Positions 1-9,700 of a stretch of DNA of 64,000 nucleotides are shown here, piece by piece. Where the stretch lies: the NCBI RefSeq assembly GCF_014204795.1, contig NZ_JACHMB010000001.1, positions 12,428,501 to 12,492,500 of the forward strand, in the 5' to 3' direction. The stretch's first letter is position 1. Each line of letters begins with the position of its first letter. The notes under the pieces are model-generated. The model had not been told where the DNA came from, did not search any database, and was given only the letters and a program-made list of their open reading frames with translations. The stretch is from Nonomuraea jabiensis. Its GTDB lineage: Bacteria > Actinomycetota > Actinomycetes > Streptosporangiales > Streptosporangiaceae. Both the position numbers and the translations under genes were made by a program.

Positions 1-38
1 GACCGCGCACCTTGTGGCCATCGACCGGGCCGAACGTG

Positions 39-73
39 AGATCTCCCCGGCCCGCCGAGGGTCGGGGAGATCT
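39..73 (-). terminator. Stem-loop after the MFS gene
   Basis: Perfect 10-bp inverted repeat, AGATCTCCCC and GGGGAGATCT, with a 15-nt loop, just past the stop codon of the minus-strand MFS gene at 85. There is no strong T tract. It is probably an intrinsic terminator for that gene or for a convergent gene left of the window. Bases 1-38 hold no gene I can support. Confidence 0.55.
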
Positions 74-84
74 TCTGGTGGCTG

Positions 85-1364
85 TCAGTGATGGTGTGCG
101 GCGAGCTCGTGATGATGGGACCCAGCCGGCTGCCGCCGATCGAGGGTCGCCCAGGTGATCAAAGCGGTGAGTAGTCCGGCGCTGGTCAGCAGGCCGCCAA
201 CCCAGTTGACCGAGGTCAGCCCGAGGCCGCCGTCGATGGCAGCACCTCCGAGGTAGATGCCGATGGCACTGCCCAGGGTGAAGGCGGAGATGTTGGCCGC
301 CGAGGCCACATCGGGCGCGTGCCCGGCCGCCGTCATCACCCTCAGCTGCAGCGGCGCCACCACCGCGAAGGCCGCGGTGCCGAACAGCAGCATCATCGCG
401 ACGGTGGCCACCTTGCTCTCGATCGCGACGTTCATGGCGAACAGGGCGATTCCAGCGCACCGAGAGTGCCCAGGACGGCGGGCATGACCTTCCTGTCGGC
501 GAGCCGCCCGCCGAGGGTGTTGCCGGCGAACAGGCCGACCCCGAAGAGCAGCAGCAAGGGCGTGACCCAGGCAGGGTCGAATCCGGTCACCTCGGTGAGC
601 TGGGGAGAGATGTAGACGTAGCTGGTGAAGACGCCGCCGTACCCGAGCATCGTGGTCAGCAGCGCCCCCCACACGGCCGGTCGCCTGAGCGCGGCCACCT
701 GCTCTCGCATGGACGGCCCCTGACCGCCGCCTCCCAAGTGAGCCAGTGCGTGGGCGTCCAGCCCCTCGAACTCGCCTCCCACGTGCGCGTCGTGGTGCCC
801 ATGCTCCTCCACCTTCCTGGGCAGGGCGGCGAGCAGGCCCAGCAGCGCCAGGCCACCGAAGATCACGAGGGTCCAGAACGTGAATCGCCAGCCGAGCACC
901 TGACCGACCGCCGCACCGATCGGCGCGCCGAGGATGGTGGAGGCGGTCAGGCCGGAGAACACGACGGCCACGGCGCGACCCTTGCGCTCGGGGTCGACCA
1001 GCTCGGCGGCGAACACGGCGGCGATGCCCAGGAACGCCCCATGCGCCATGGCGGAGACGACCCGGCCCATCATGATGGCTCCGTAGCCGGGGCCGGCCGC
1101 CGAGAGCAGGTTCCCCAGGAGGAACACACCGGTGGTCAGCAGCAACATCGATCGGCGCCCGAATCGGGTGCCGAGCGCGGTGAAGATCGGGGCGCCGATC
1201 GCCACGCCGAGAGCGTAGACACTCTCGAGATGGCCCACAGCACCGATCGAGACATTGAGGGCGTCGGCTATCTCCCGGACGACTCCGGCCACGATGAACT
1301 CGTCGGCACCCATCGCGAAGGCGCCCAGCACCATCGCCCAGATCGCCAGTGGCATCTTCCTCAT
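85..1364 (-). pseudogene. MFS (DHA1-type) exporter, frameshifted
   Basis: Twelve-helix major facilitator of the drug:proton antiporter DHA1 type, presumably an inner-membrane efflux pump. The N-terminal part (MRKMPLAIWAMVL, then GTRFGRRSM between helices 2 and 3) is in one frame down to about position 455. The last third (IALFAMN to the stop at 85) is in another frame. One lost base or two extra bases near 447-458 explains the break, so this is either a pseudogene or a sequencing error. The start at 1364 has GGGAG upstream. The protein is His-rich in the central loop (EEHGHHDAH) and at the C-terminus (HHHELAAHHH), which is unusual for the family and could bind metal. CsoR-like palindromes lie upstream. 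Confidence 0.8.
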
Positions 1365-1445
1365 CGCAGGCTCCCATTGACGTGGAAGGTCGGTGTGCGG
1401 GCCGCGATCCACAGCCCGGCACACCCTGACGCCGCCCTAAGCGCT

Positions 1446-1462
1446 ATACCCGCCTAGGGTAT
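1446..1462. promoter_or_regulatory. CsoR/RcnR-like palindrome, ATACCC-N5-GGGTAT
   Basis: Perfect 6-bp inverted repeat with a 5-nt spacer, about 80 bp upstream of the minus-strand MFS start at 1364. TA-flanked C/G tracts are the usual form of operators for CsoR/RcnR-family metal sensors (known for the family); assignment here is inference. No csoR gene is in the window. Confidence 0.4.
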
Positions 1463-1642
1463 TCCAGCGCATCCGACAGCGATCGGAGTTTCGCCAGTAC
1501 GGCTCTCGTGGAGGTAGGGCATGTCGTGAAGCCCGCCCGGAAGCGGCCCGCAAACTTTACCCAGCCCCGAACCTCCTGCAACGACGGCATTTCAGCGCCT
1601 GTCCGGGAGGCCATAGGCCGAGATCCGGTTTGCCCTATTTGC

Positions 1643-1666
1643 ATCCCCCGTGGGGGTATATATACC
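1643..1666. promoter_or_regulatory. Second C/G-tract palindrome plus GGTATATATACC
   Basis: CCCCCGTGGGGG at 1645-1656 merges with a perfect 12-bp palindrome GGTATATATACC at 1655-1666. It lies between the divergent MFS and muramidase genes, upstream of the riboswitch. It resembles the palindrome at 1446 (C tract, G tract, TAT flank) and may be a second operator or part of the muramidase promoter. Confidence 0.3.
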
Positions 1667-1738
1667 TTTACGGGGTCGCGGCACGCCTCTGGACGAACTC
1701 TTCCGTTGTCTCGTTGCCGCTCCGTTGACCGGACCGTG

Positions 1739-1767
1739 CGCCGTCCCGATGCAGCTTCGGGACGGCG
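1739..1767 (+). other. Perfect hairpin before the riboswitch
   Basis: 11-bp perfect stem, CGCCGTCCCGA and TCGGGACGGCG, with a 7-nt loop, ending five bases before the proposed aptamer. No U tract follows. It could be a 5' leader stem, an insulating terminator, or an upstream part of the switch. Confidence 0.5.
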
Positions 1768-1771
1768 TTCG

Positions 1772-1907
1772 GCCGCCGAATCCGCTCCTCGCGGAACCGG
1801 GGATCCCATTTTTCCGGGGTGAATCGGACGCCAGCCCAGGGCTGCGCCCGTAGGGCACTTCCAGTCCCGAACCCGTCAGCTAACCCGGTAGGCGGCATGG
1901 AAGCTAG
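1772..1907 (+). promoter_or_regulatory. c-di-AMP (ydaO/yuaA-type) riboswitch
   Basis: The leader carries the conserved blocks of the ydaO class in order: GCCGAATCC near 1775, a G-rich block with GGGGTGAATCGG near 1816-1827, TAGGGC at 1851-1856, and the diagnostic 3' block CCGAACCCGTCAGCTAACC followed by GGTAGGCGGCATGGAAG at about 1867-1902. In actinobacteria this class commonly precedes genes for cell-wall hydrolases and resuscitation factors. Here it ends just before the ribosome-binding site (AGGAG at 1906-1910) of a secreted muramidase, so control of wall hydrolysis by c-di-AMP is the likely role. The identification rests on recognising the conserved blocks, not on a covariance search. Confidence 0.85.
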
Positions 1908-1921
1908 GAGTCAATACCCGC

Positions 1922-2698
1922 ATGCCCAACTTTCGGCTTGCCGCAATCGCCCATTCCTTCAAGACCCCCTTCGATCTTCCCGCCAAGCGTCTCAGCCTCG
2001 CCATCGGCGGCGTGATCCTGGCCGGAACCACCGTGTTCACGGGTGTGACCGGCACCGCGCAAGCTTCGACCAGCGAGCACATCTCGTCACACGGAGCTGA
2101 GCATGACGCCAGAGCGCTCACCTACGGCGTGGACGTCTCCAGGTACGAGTCCCAGTACGACTGGAATGCCAGCCCTGCCCAGTTCGGCATCATCAAGGCC
2201 ACCGAGGGCACGAAATTCCGTGACGCCTCCTTCGCCCGCCACTGGCGTGAACTAGGCAAGAAGGGAATCGTGCGCGGGGCGTACCACTTCGGACATCCCC
2301 GCAACAACCCCATCGCCGAGGCGGAGTACTTCCTCTCCATGGTGAACTCGCAGCCCACCAAGCCCGGCGACCTGCTGGTCCTCGACCTGGAGACCACCGA
2401 CGGCAAGTCCGTGGCCGAGGTCAACGCCTGGGCCAAGACGTGGTTGTCGTACGTGAAGGCCAAGACCGGCGTCACCCCGATGATCTACAGCGGCTGGAAC
2501 TTCGCCAACACCTACGGCAGAGGCCTGGCCCAGTACCCGCTCTGGGTCGCCCACTACAGCAAGGGCAGGGGCACGGTCACCCCGCCCGCCGACTGGAAGT
2601 CCTGGGCCATCCACCAGTACACCGACTCCCCCATCGACCAGAACGTCTCCGCGCTGACCCCCGCCCAGCTGCGCGGCCTGGGCCGTCCCGCCGTCTGA
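1922..2698 (+). CDS. Secreted GH25 muramidase (lysozyme)
   Basis: Glycoside hydrolase family 25 N-acetylmuramidase that cuts the peptidoglycan backbone outside the cell. A long N-terminus is followed by a signal segment (about residues 24-49) ending in TAQA-S. The GH25 domain starts at YGVDVSRYE (D is the family's first conserved acid) and has the catalytic D-x-E in LVLDLETTD at about residues 151-159, then MIYSGW and the WAIHQY end motif. Length, 258 aa, is normal for a single catalytic domain with no wall-binding repeats. The start has AGGAG upstream and follows a ydaO-type riboswitch, so expression should respond to c-di-AMP. Confidence 0.9.
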   Translation: MPNFRLAAIAHSFKTPFDLPAKRLSLAIGGVILAGTTVFTGVTGTAQASTSEHISSHGAEHDARALTYGVDVSRYESQYDWNASPAQFGIIKATEGTKFRDASFARHWRELGKKGIVRGAYHFGHPRNNPIAEAEYFLSMVNSQPTKPGDLLVLDLETTDGKSVAEVNAWAKTWLSYVKAKTGVTPMIYSGWNFANTYGRGLAQYPLWVAHYSKGRGTVTPPADWKSWAIHQYTDSPIDQNVSALTPAQLRGLGRPAV

Positions 2699-2838
2699 GC
2701 AGGCAGACGGGACACCGGCCGCAGGGCATCCTCCACGGTGGCAACGGTGAGGTCGAAGAGCCATTCGCGGCCCTCCCGACCTCCACCGATTGCACCGGCG
2801 GTGGACACCAGGCCCCGGCCACCCAGCCGGTCGACGGT

Positions 2839-3714
2839 TCAGCCGGCGGCGGCGAAGGCGGTGGCGAACGTTCTGCCGCCGTCCTTGGATTCCAGCACCG
2901 TGCCGTCCTCCATGGCGGCCAGCAGTCGCTGCCGGTCCACTGCCGTGAACGCGGCGGCCCGGCCGGGCAGCTCTCCGGCGGCTGCCCAGGTCCTGCCGTC
3001 CTGGCTGGTGTGGATCTTCCCGTCGGCGCCGGCTCCCACCAGCGCCCCGCCCGGCAGCACGTCCACATGGCTGAGCAGGGGCGCTTTCGGCATGTCGGTG
3101 TAGTTAACGCCACCGTCTTCGCTGACCTTCAGCCCGTCCGGGGTCGTGGCGTAGACGCGCGAAGGCCGGTCGGCGCCGGCCCCGAGGTCGATGACCTGCT
3201 CCTTGGCGCCTTGACTCCAGGTGGTGCCGCCGTCGGAGCTTCGCCAGATCTTCGACGTCTGGCTGTCGAAGGCGTACAGGTTGTCGCCGGCGGGTTGGAT
3301 GGAGTGGAAGTCGGCCGAGCCGTCCGCCGAGATCGACTTCCAGGTGACCCCCGCGTCGGTCGACCGGATGAGGCCGAGATGCGGCGGGCGGTCCGGGGAG
3401 ACGTCCTCCGCCGAAGGGTGCCCGCTGGCCAGGAAGGTCTTCGGGGCGGCGATCGTGAAGCCCATGTGGTCCTGGTCGCGGTCGGCCACCCGGGTGATGG
3501 TCGTCGGGGATGTGACCTTGAACAGCCCGTAGTGCCCCGCGACATAGAGCGCTCCGTCGGCGGGATCGACGCCGAGGCCGTGGACATGGCCCACGCCGGG
3601 GTCGGACTCCCCCGCACCGCCGGGCTCCGGCGACGCCTGACCGCAGCTCGCCAGTGCTACAGCCAGCCCGACTCCCGCGGCGCCCGTACGCAGCCGCTGA
3701 CCTGCACGCGTCAT
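2839..3714 (-). CDS. BNR/sialidase-like repeat lipoprotein
   Basis: Exported 291-aa lipoprotein: signal peptide with lipobox ALASCG at about residues 21-26, followed by a beta-propeller of BNR/Asp-box repeats (RSTDAGVTWKS, RSSDGGTTWSQ, VSEDGGVNYTD, TSQDGRTWAA, ESKDGGRTF). The repeats fit the family annotated as sialidase-like or photosystem stability factor-like propellers. VHGLGVDPADGALYVAGHYGLF at the N-terminus is typical of the actinobacterial members. No enzymatic residues can be assigned, so the substrate is unknown. It stands alone: the muramidase is convergent on its 3' side. The 140 bp between them (2699-2838) hold nothing recognisable. Confidence 0.75.
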   Translation of the reverse strand: MTRAGQRLRTGAAGVGLAVALASCGQASPEPGGAGESDPGVGHVHGLGVDPADGALYVAGHYGLFKVTSPTTITRVADRDQDHMGFTIAAPKTFLASGHPSAEDVSPDRPPHLGLIRSTDAGVTWKSISADGSADFHSIQPAGDNLYAFDSQTSKIWRSSDGGTTWSQGAKEQVIDLGAGADRPSRVYATTPDGLKVSEDGGVNYTDMPKAPLLSHVDVLPGGALVGAGADGKIHTSQDGRTWAAAGELPGRAAAFTAVDRQRLLAAMEDGTVLESKDGGRTFATAFAAAG

Positions 3715-3761
3715 GGCGCGAGTCTACAACCGTCTACTATCGCCCTTCGTAGAAGGGCCTC

Positions 3762-5048
3762 TCAGAGGCTGTCCTCGCCCGTCTCGGGGAGGGCGAGCAG
3801 GCAGAGCAGGCTCAGCAGGGCCATCGCCGAGACGTACGCGCCGACGCCCATCACGCCCAGCCCGCCGGCCTGCAGGCTCGTGGCGACCAGCGGCGGCACC
3901 GCGCCGCCGAGCACGCCGCCCAGGCTGTAGGCCACCGAGGCGCCGCTGTAGCGGTACTGGGTCTTGAAGAGCTCCGGCAGGTACGCGCCCATCGGCCCGA
4001 AGACCAGCCCCATCAGGCCGAGCGCCCCCGCCAGCGCCACGCCCACCAGCAGCACGGACCTGGTCTCCATCAGCGGGAACATCACCAGCCCCCACACGAC
4101 GGCCGCGCCCGTCCCGGCGAGCAGGGTGCGGCGGCGGCCCAGGCGGTCGGAGACCATCGCGGAGACCACCGTGCCCGCGGCCATGAACACGACGCCGGCC
4201 ATGGTCAGGCCGAGCATGGTGGTCTTCGGGATCTTGAGCGTGGCGGTGCCGTACGCCAGGCAGTAGGTGGTGGCGGTGTAGAAGAGCGTGTAGGCGACGG
4301 TCATGGCGCCGGCGCCGAGGAGCACGCGCCGCCACTGGTGCCGCAGGAGGCCGGCGATCGGGACCTTGGCGATCCGGTGCTGGTCCATGGCCGCCTGGAA
4401 GACCGGCGTCTCGGAGATCTTGAGGCGTACGTACAGGCCGACGATCACCAGCAGCAGGCTCGCCACGAACGGCAGCCGCCACCCCCACTCCCCGAACTGC
4501 GCGTCGCTGAGCGTCTCCCCCAGCACGAGGAACAGCCCGTTCGCCACGATGAACCCGGCCGACGGGCCGAGCTGCGGGAACATCGCGTACAGCCCGCGCC
4601 TGCCGGGCGGCGCGTGCTCGGTGGCCAGCAGCGCCGCGCCGCCCCATTCGCCCCCGAGCCCGATGCCCTGCGTGAACCTCAGCAGCACCAGCAGCACGGG
4701 CGCGAGCACGCCGATGGCCGCGTAGCCGGGCAGCAGCCCGATGGCGACCGTGGAGAGCCCCATCACCAGCAGCGACACCACGAGCATGGACTTGCGGCCG
4801 ACCCGGTCGCCCCAGTGCCCGAACAGGGCCGAGCCGAGCGGGCGCGACAGGAACGCCACCGCGAAGGTCGAGAACGCGGCCAGGCTGCCCGCCACCGGGT
4901 CCATGCCGGGGAAGAAGGCGGTGTTGAGCACCAGGGCCGCCGCGGTGCCGTAAATGTAGAAATCATAGAATTCGATCGCCGTGCCGATGAGGCTGGCGGC
5001 CGCGATCCTTGACCGGCTGGGCGCGGCGACTTGGGGGGACGTTGTCAC
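3762..5048 (-). CDS. MFS transporter, metabolite:H+ symporter type
   Basis: 428-aa, 12-helix permease of the MHS branch (ShiA/ProP/KgtP-like), which takes up organic acids, betaine or shikimate-like compounds with protons. Diagnostic signs are the N-terminal GTAIEFYDFYIYG, the loop 2-3 motif GHWGDRVGRKSM, and RFTQGIGLGGEWGGAAL in helix 4-5. The start is GTG, without a good ribosome-binding site. It is divergent from the HAD hydrolase (86-bp gap), so the two may share a promoter region. The substrate cannot be read from sequence. Confidence 0.85.
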   Translation of the reverse strand: MTTSPQVAAPSRSRIAAASLIGTAIEFYDFYIYGTAAALVLNTAFFPGMDPVAGSLAAFSTFAVAFLSRPLGSALFGHWGDRVGRKSMLVVSLLVMGLSTVAIGLLPGYAAIGVLAPVLLVLLRFTQGIGLGGEWGGAALLATEHAPPGRRGLYAMFPQLGPSAGFIVANGLFLVLGETLSDAQFGEWGWRLPFVASLLLVIVGLYVRLKISETPVFQAAMDQHRIAKVPIAGLLRHQWRRVLLGAGAMTVAYTLFYTATTYCLAYGTATLKIPKTTMLGLTMAGVVFMAAGTVVSAMVSDRLGRRRTLLAGTGAAVVWGLVMFPLMETRSVLLVGVALAGALGLMGLVFGPMGAYLPELFKTQYRYSGASVAYSLGGVLGGAVPPLVATSLQAGGLGVMGVGAYVSAMALLSLLCLLALPETGEDSL

Positions 5049-5134
5049 ATTTGTCTCACTATGCGGAATAGCGTCTTGTAAAGCGATACGAAGAAGCTAC
5101 CACCTGCGGAAAGATCTCTCTGAAGGGAACGGGT

Positions 5135-5770
5135 TTGGCTGTCGATCTTGTCATCTTCGACTGCGACGGGGTGCTCGTGGACAGCGAGCCGATCTCCGTA
5201 CGCGTGGGTACGGCGGCGCTGCGCCGCCTGGGCTGGTCGATTGACGAGACGGAGTACATCGAGCGGTTCGTGGGCTGCACGAACGACTACTGGGAAGAGC
5301 AGGTGGGCGAGACGCCGCCGGGCTGGCGCGAGCAGCTCAGAGCCGAGTACATGGCGGCGGTCAAGGCCGAGCTGTGCGCCGTCCGGGGCATCGAGGAGGC
5401 GCTCGACCGGCTCGCCGTGCCGAGCTGCGTGGCCTCGAACGGCCGGCACAGCGTGATCCGCCACAGCCTCGAGCTCGTGGGGCTGGCCGGGCGGTTCGAC
5501 GGGCGGGTGTTCAGCGCCGAGGACGTCGCCAGGGGCAAGCCGGAGCCGGACCTGTTCCTGCACGCGGCGGCCACGCTGGGGGCCGAGCCGGAGCGGTGCG
5601 TGGTGGTGGAGGACAGCCCGTTCGGGGTGACCGCGGCGATGCGCGCGGGCATGCGCTGCCTGGCCTTCGCCGGCGGCCTCATCCCCGGCGACCGCCTCGC
5701 CGGTCTGGGCGCCACCCTGTTCCACGACCCGGCCACGCTGCCGGAGCTGATCACCTCGCTCGAACGCTGA
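5135..5770 (+). CDS. HAD-superfamily phosphatase (phosphoglycolate phosphatase / beta-PGM-like)
   Basis: Cytosolic 211-aa HAD hydrolase of subfamily IA, acting on a small phosphorylated metabolite. Motif I is FDCDGVLVDSE (nucleophile Asp and acid/base Asp at residues 9 and 11), motif II is the Ser of ASNGRH, motif III the Lys of RGKPEPD, and motif IV is EDSPFG. The helical cap follows motif I. The start is TTG with AAGGGA upstream; there is no closer ATG. The exact substrate is not determined. The stop codon lies in a 20-bp tandem duplication. Confidence 0.85.
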   Translation: MAVDLVIFDCDGVLVDSEPISVRVGTAALRRLGWSIDETEYIERFVGCTNDYWEEQVGETPPGWREQLRAEYMAAVKAELCAVRGIEEALDRLAVPSCVASNGRHSVIRHSLELVGLAGRFDGRVFSAEDVARGKPEPDLFLHAAATLGAEPERCVVVEDSPFGVTAAMRAGMRCLAFAGGLIPGDRLAGLGATLFHDPATLPELITSLER

Positions 5771-5790
5771 TCGCCTCGCTCGAACGCTGA
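5751..5790 (+). repeat. 20-bp tandem duplication at the HAD stop codon
   Basis: Two units of 20 bp differing at one base (TCACCTCGCTCGAACGCTGA then TCGCCTCGCTCGAACGCTGA). The first contains the last codons and TGA stop of the HAD gene; the second repeats them untranslated. It looks like a slippage duplication and does not alter the protein. Confidence 0.9.
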
Positions 5791-5805
5791 GACGGGGATG
5801 TGTCG

Positions 5806-6690
5806 TCACCCCTGGCGGGTGCGGCCGTTCTCGTCCAGGTAGTCGCGCCACGACCGCTTCGGGGTCCAGCCCAGCAGGCGGTGGGCCTTGTCGCACGAGA
5901 TGCCCGAGGAGTCCGGGCGGGACAGCGGCCGCAGCTCGATCCGGTCGCCGTAGTGCTCCCGCAGCTTGGCGGCGAAGTCGTGCCCGCCCGCGTTGTCGGG
6001 CGCGGCGATGTAGAACACCTCGTGCCCCGGCAGGTCGGACTCGACGGCCAGGACGATCGCGTCCGCGAGGTCGTACACGTCGGTGTAGCTCCACAGCCCC
6101 GCGCCGATCATGGCGGCGTCGCGGACCTGCGGTCCGATGTTGCGCTCGTAGTTGCCCTCGTGCTGCACCCAGCTCGGCCGCAGCGAGATGCACCTGATGT
6201 CGGAGCGGCGCACCGCGGCGTCCATGAGCTGCTCGCCGAAGTGCTTGGACAGCGCGTACGGGTCCTGCGGCCGGGCCGGGTGCTCCTCGTCCACCGGCGC
6301 GTAGTCGGGCAGGAAGGGGCGGTCGGCGAAGAAGTAGCCGGGGACGGTCTCGCTGGAGATGTTCACGAAGCGGGGGACGCCGAGGCGGATCGCCGCCTCG
6401 ATCAGGTTGAACGTGGCCATCAGGTTGTTCTGGAAGACCACGTGCGGCGCGTTGGCGGTGGGGTCGGGGATGGCGGCGGCGTGCACGACCGCGTCGGCCC
6501 CGTAAACAACGGCGTACGCCTGCCCGGCGTCGGTCAGCTCGGCCTGCTTGTAGGCGGGTTCGCCGGGCTCGTGCCGCTCCCAGATCGGGCGCGTGAGGTC
6601 CACGCCGGTCACCTCGTGACCGGCCTCGGCCAGCGCCTTGACGGCCGCTCGGCCGACCTTGCCATGGGCTCCGGTGACGACGACGCGCAT
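5806..6690 (-). CDS. NAD(P)-dependent sugar epimerase/dehydratase-like SDR
   Basis: 294-aa extended short-chain dehydrogenase. Rossmann motif TGAHGKVG at residues 6-13, HAAAIPDP after strand 4, catalytic Ser in NISSET and the YxxxK pair in YALSKHFGEQL (about residue 170). These are the features of NAD-dependent epimerases/dehydratases, which act on nucleotide sugars or related polyols; the substrate here is unknown. GGAGT lies before the ATG start. It is convergent with the HAD gene, with 35 bp between stops. Confidence 0.85.
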   Translation of the reverse strand: MRVVVTGAHGKVGRAAVKALAEAGHEVTGVDLTRPIWERHEPGEPAYKQAELTDAGQAYAVVYGADAVVHAAAIPDPTANAPHVVFQNNLMATFNLIEAAIRLGVPRFVNISSETVPGYFFADRPFLPDYAPVDEEHPARPQDPYALSKHFGEQLMDAAVRRSDIRCISLRPSWVQHEGNYERNIGPQVRDAAMIGAGLWSYTDVYDLADAIVLAVESDLPGHEVFYIAAPDNAGGHDFAAKLREHYGDRIELRPLSRPDSSGISCDKAHRLLGWTPKRSWRDYLDENGRTRQG

Positions 6691-6753
6691 GGTTCCACTC
6701 CTTCACGGGGTTCGGTGCGAGCAATCTACGCGAGATCGCGCGGCCGTCGCCGC

Positions 6754-9700
6754 TCAGCCCACCCCCGCCAGCGACACGGTGGACCCGGCGCGGGTCTTGG
6801 TGACCTTGAGCTGGGCCGTGATCCTTGACCGCAGCTCGGCGACGTGGCTGACGATGCCCACGGCCCGCCCGCCGTCGCGCAGCCCGTCGAGGATGTCGAG
6901 CACGCCGTCGAGGGTGTCCTCGTCGAGGGTGCCGAAGCCCTCGTCCACGAAGAGCGTGCCCAGCTCGGTGCCCCCGGCCTCGGCCGTGACGACGTCCGCG
7001 AGCCCCAGCGCCAGCGCCAGTGACGTGATGAAACTTTCGCCGCCGGACAGCGTGGCCGGGTCGCGGTCGACGCCGGTCCACCCGTCGGCCACCCGCAGCC
7101 CCAGCCCGCCCCCGGAACGCCCCCGGGACCCGGCCGTCTTGCGCAGGTCGTGGCGCAGCAGGTAGCGGCCTGCCGACATGTGGTCGAGCCGTTCGTTCGC
7201 GGCGTCCACCACCTGCCGCAGCCGCTCCCCCAGCACGTACGACGACAGGCTCATGCTCCACTGGTTGTCGCCGGACGTGCCACTGGCCAGCGCCGCCATG
7301 CGCTCGGCCAGCCGGTGCCGCTCGGCCGCCGGGCGCCAGCGCTCGATGCGGTCGGCCAGCTCGCCATGCAGCTGGGCCAGCCGCTCCGCCCTGGCCACGG
7401 CCCGGTCGCGGGCGCTCGACAGCCTCGTGTGGGCCTCCTCCAGCCGGTCGCGTTCGCTCCCGAGCGAGGCCAGGTCGGGCGCGGGCGCGGCGGCGGCAGC
7501 GACCAGCTCGGGGTCTGCCAGGACGCTCGTGACGGCGGCGTGCTCGTCGTCCAGCCGCCGCAGCGCCTCCGCCCGCCGTTCCCGCTCCGCGGGACTCCGG
7601 AACGCCGCCTCCGCCTCCGGCACGTCCGCGAACCCGGCCTCGGCCGCCGCCTCCTCCGCGGCCTGCCGGGCCCTGCCCAGCTCGTCGACGGCCGCCACCG
7701 CCGCCTGCGTGGCCTCCAGGGCCTCCCGCAGCAGTTCGGCCTCGTCGTGCAGCCGCGACAGGCGCGCGGCCAGGGTGGGATCGTCGCCCCGCGCCGCGTC
7801 CAGCCGGGCGCCGAGCCGACCGGCGTCCCCGCTCAGCTCCTCATGCCGGGTGCGGTACGACGCCAGCCGCGCCTCGACGCGGCGCCGCTCCTCCTCCAGC
7901 TCCAGCCGCTCCCGGTGGAGCGCCGCCGCCTCCCGCGCCAGCACCGGCTCCCCGTCCGCCGACGCCCGCAGCCTGCGCAACTCCCGCTCGGCCCGCGCCA
8001 GCACAGCCGCCCCGTCCAGACGGCCCGGCGTCGGCCCGTCCAGAGGAACCGACTCCGGGCCTCCGCCGAGCGCACCCGGGCCATCCGGACGCACGGCCCC
8101 CGGCCCTCCAGCCAGCGCGCCCGGGCCGTCCGCGCGGGCGGGCTCCGGGTCCGGGTCTGCGGTGGGCAGGGCCGTCTGGAGGAGGCGGGTGCGTTCGGAC
8201 TCCAGGTGGGTGTGGTGGGCGCGGTGGCCGGCGAGGGTCTCGGCGATCTCCCTGGCCTGGTCCCTGACTCGCTCGCGCTCGATCTCGACGCGTTCGAGCG
8301 CCGCGGCCAGCGCGGGCTCGCGGTCGGCCACCGCCTGGAGGCGGGCCAGCTCCTGCTCCGCCCCCAGCACCTGCGCCTCGGCCGTCTCGACGTCCAGCCC
8401 GCCGGTGGCCTCGACGGCGTCGGCGTGCCGGGACTCGAGGGAGGCCAGGGCGCGTTCGGCGGCCTCGCGCTGGGCCAGGGCGGCCTCGTGGGCGCTCTCG
8501 GCCTCGTGCTCGTCGTCGGCCGAAGGCGCGCTGGGGGCCGGGGAGGCGGGATCGGGGTGGTGGTCCGAGCCGCAGACCGCGCAGGGCCGGCCGTCGGACA
8601 GGTCGCGGGCCAGCTCCGCCGCCATGCCGTCGATGCGGGCCTGGCGCAGGTCGAGCCAGCGTTCGCGCAGCGTCTGGGCGTGGTCCACGAGCGCCTGGTG
8701 GGCGGCGGCGGCCGCCTCCAGCTCCGCGGCCAGGGCTTCGCGGCGGTGGGTGGCCTCCAGCGCGGCCCTGGCGGCGTCGAGCCCCGCCGCCGCCGCCGGG
8801 ATGGCCGCCGCCTGCGCCTGCACCTCGGCGAGGGCCGCGGCGGCGTCGGCGATCCGTTCGGGCAGCTCGGCCTCGGCGGCGGACACCTCGGCCTCGCGCT
8901 GCGCCAGCGCGTCGAGCTCCGCGGCCAGCCTGGCCAGCTCGTCGTCGATCTCGATCAGGTGGGCGGCGGCGTCTCGTACGGCCTGCGCGGCCGGGATCCT
9001 GGCGGCGTCCATGCGCGCCTCGGCCAGCCTGCTCTCGGCCTGCTCGATGAGGGCGGGCAGGGCGGCCAGCCGCGCGCCGACGGCCTCGCCGGCGCCGACC
9101 AGCCCGGCCAGCTCCTCCTCCACGCGCAGCAGGTCACGCCGGACCACCGACAGCCGGGCCTCCTCGGTGAGCAGCTCCGACAGCCGCGCGATCTCGGCCT
9201 GCCGCTCCCGCTCCAGCGCGGCCAGCTCAGCCGCTGATGGCTCACCCACCGTGCGCCCGCCCGAGGCCGAAACGGCCGGAGAGCGACCGTCCGGAGACGA
9301 GCCGTCCGAGAAGGAGCCGTCCGAAGAAGAGCCACCTGAGAAGGAGCCGTCCGAAGGCGGGCCGTCCGGTGAGTGCTCGGTGGTGCTGGTCGCCTGCCGG
9401 GCGAGGAGGGGGCGGGCTCGGGCGAGGGCGTCGGCGGCCAGCGCGCGTGCCTTGGCGGCGGCCTCCGAACGCTGCCTGACCGCCGTGACGAGAGGCAGCA
9501 CGCGGTCGGCCCTGGCCGCGTCGTCGAGGATGGCCTGCAGGTCGGCCCGTTCGTCCGCCCGCTCGTCAAGGGTGCGGCGCATGGTGAGCGCCTCGGCGTG
9601 CCGGCGCTGCCGGTCGGCCAGCGCGGCGGCCTGCTCGAACCGCAGCCGCGCCGAACGCGCGGCCTGCCCGGCCGCCTCGTGCTCCTCGCCCGCCCGGGCC

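Noticed and set aside
2554..2808. 84-codon minus-strand frame between the muramidase and the BNR lipoprotein
   Set aside because: Runs into the antisense of the muramidase; one stretch looks protein-like, but there is no start site or family match.
5045..7261. Long minus-strand reading frame of 738 codons across HAD, epimerase and SbcC end
   Set aside because: Arg/Ala/Gly-rich shadow frame of high-GC genes; the real proteins in other frames have clear family motifs.
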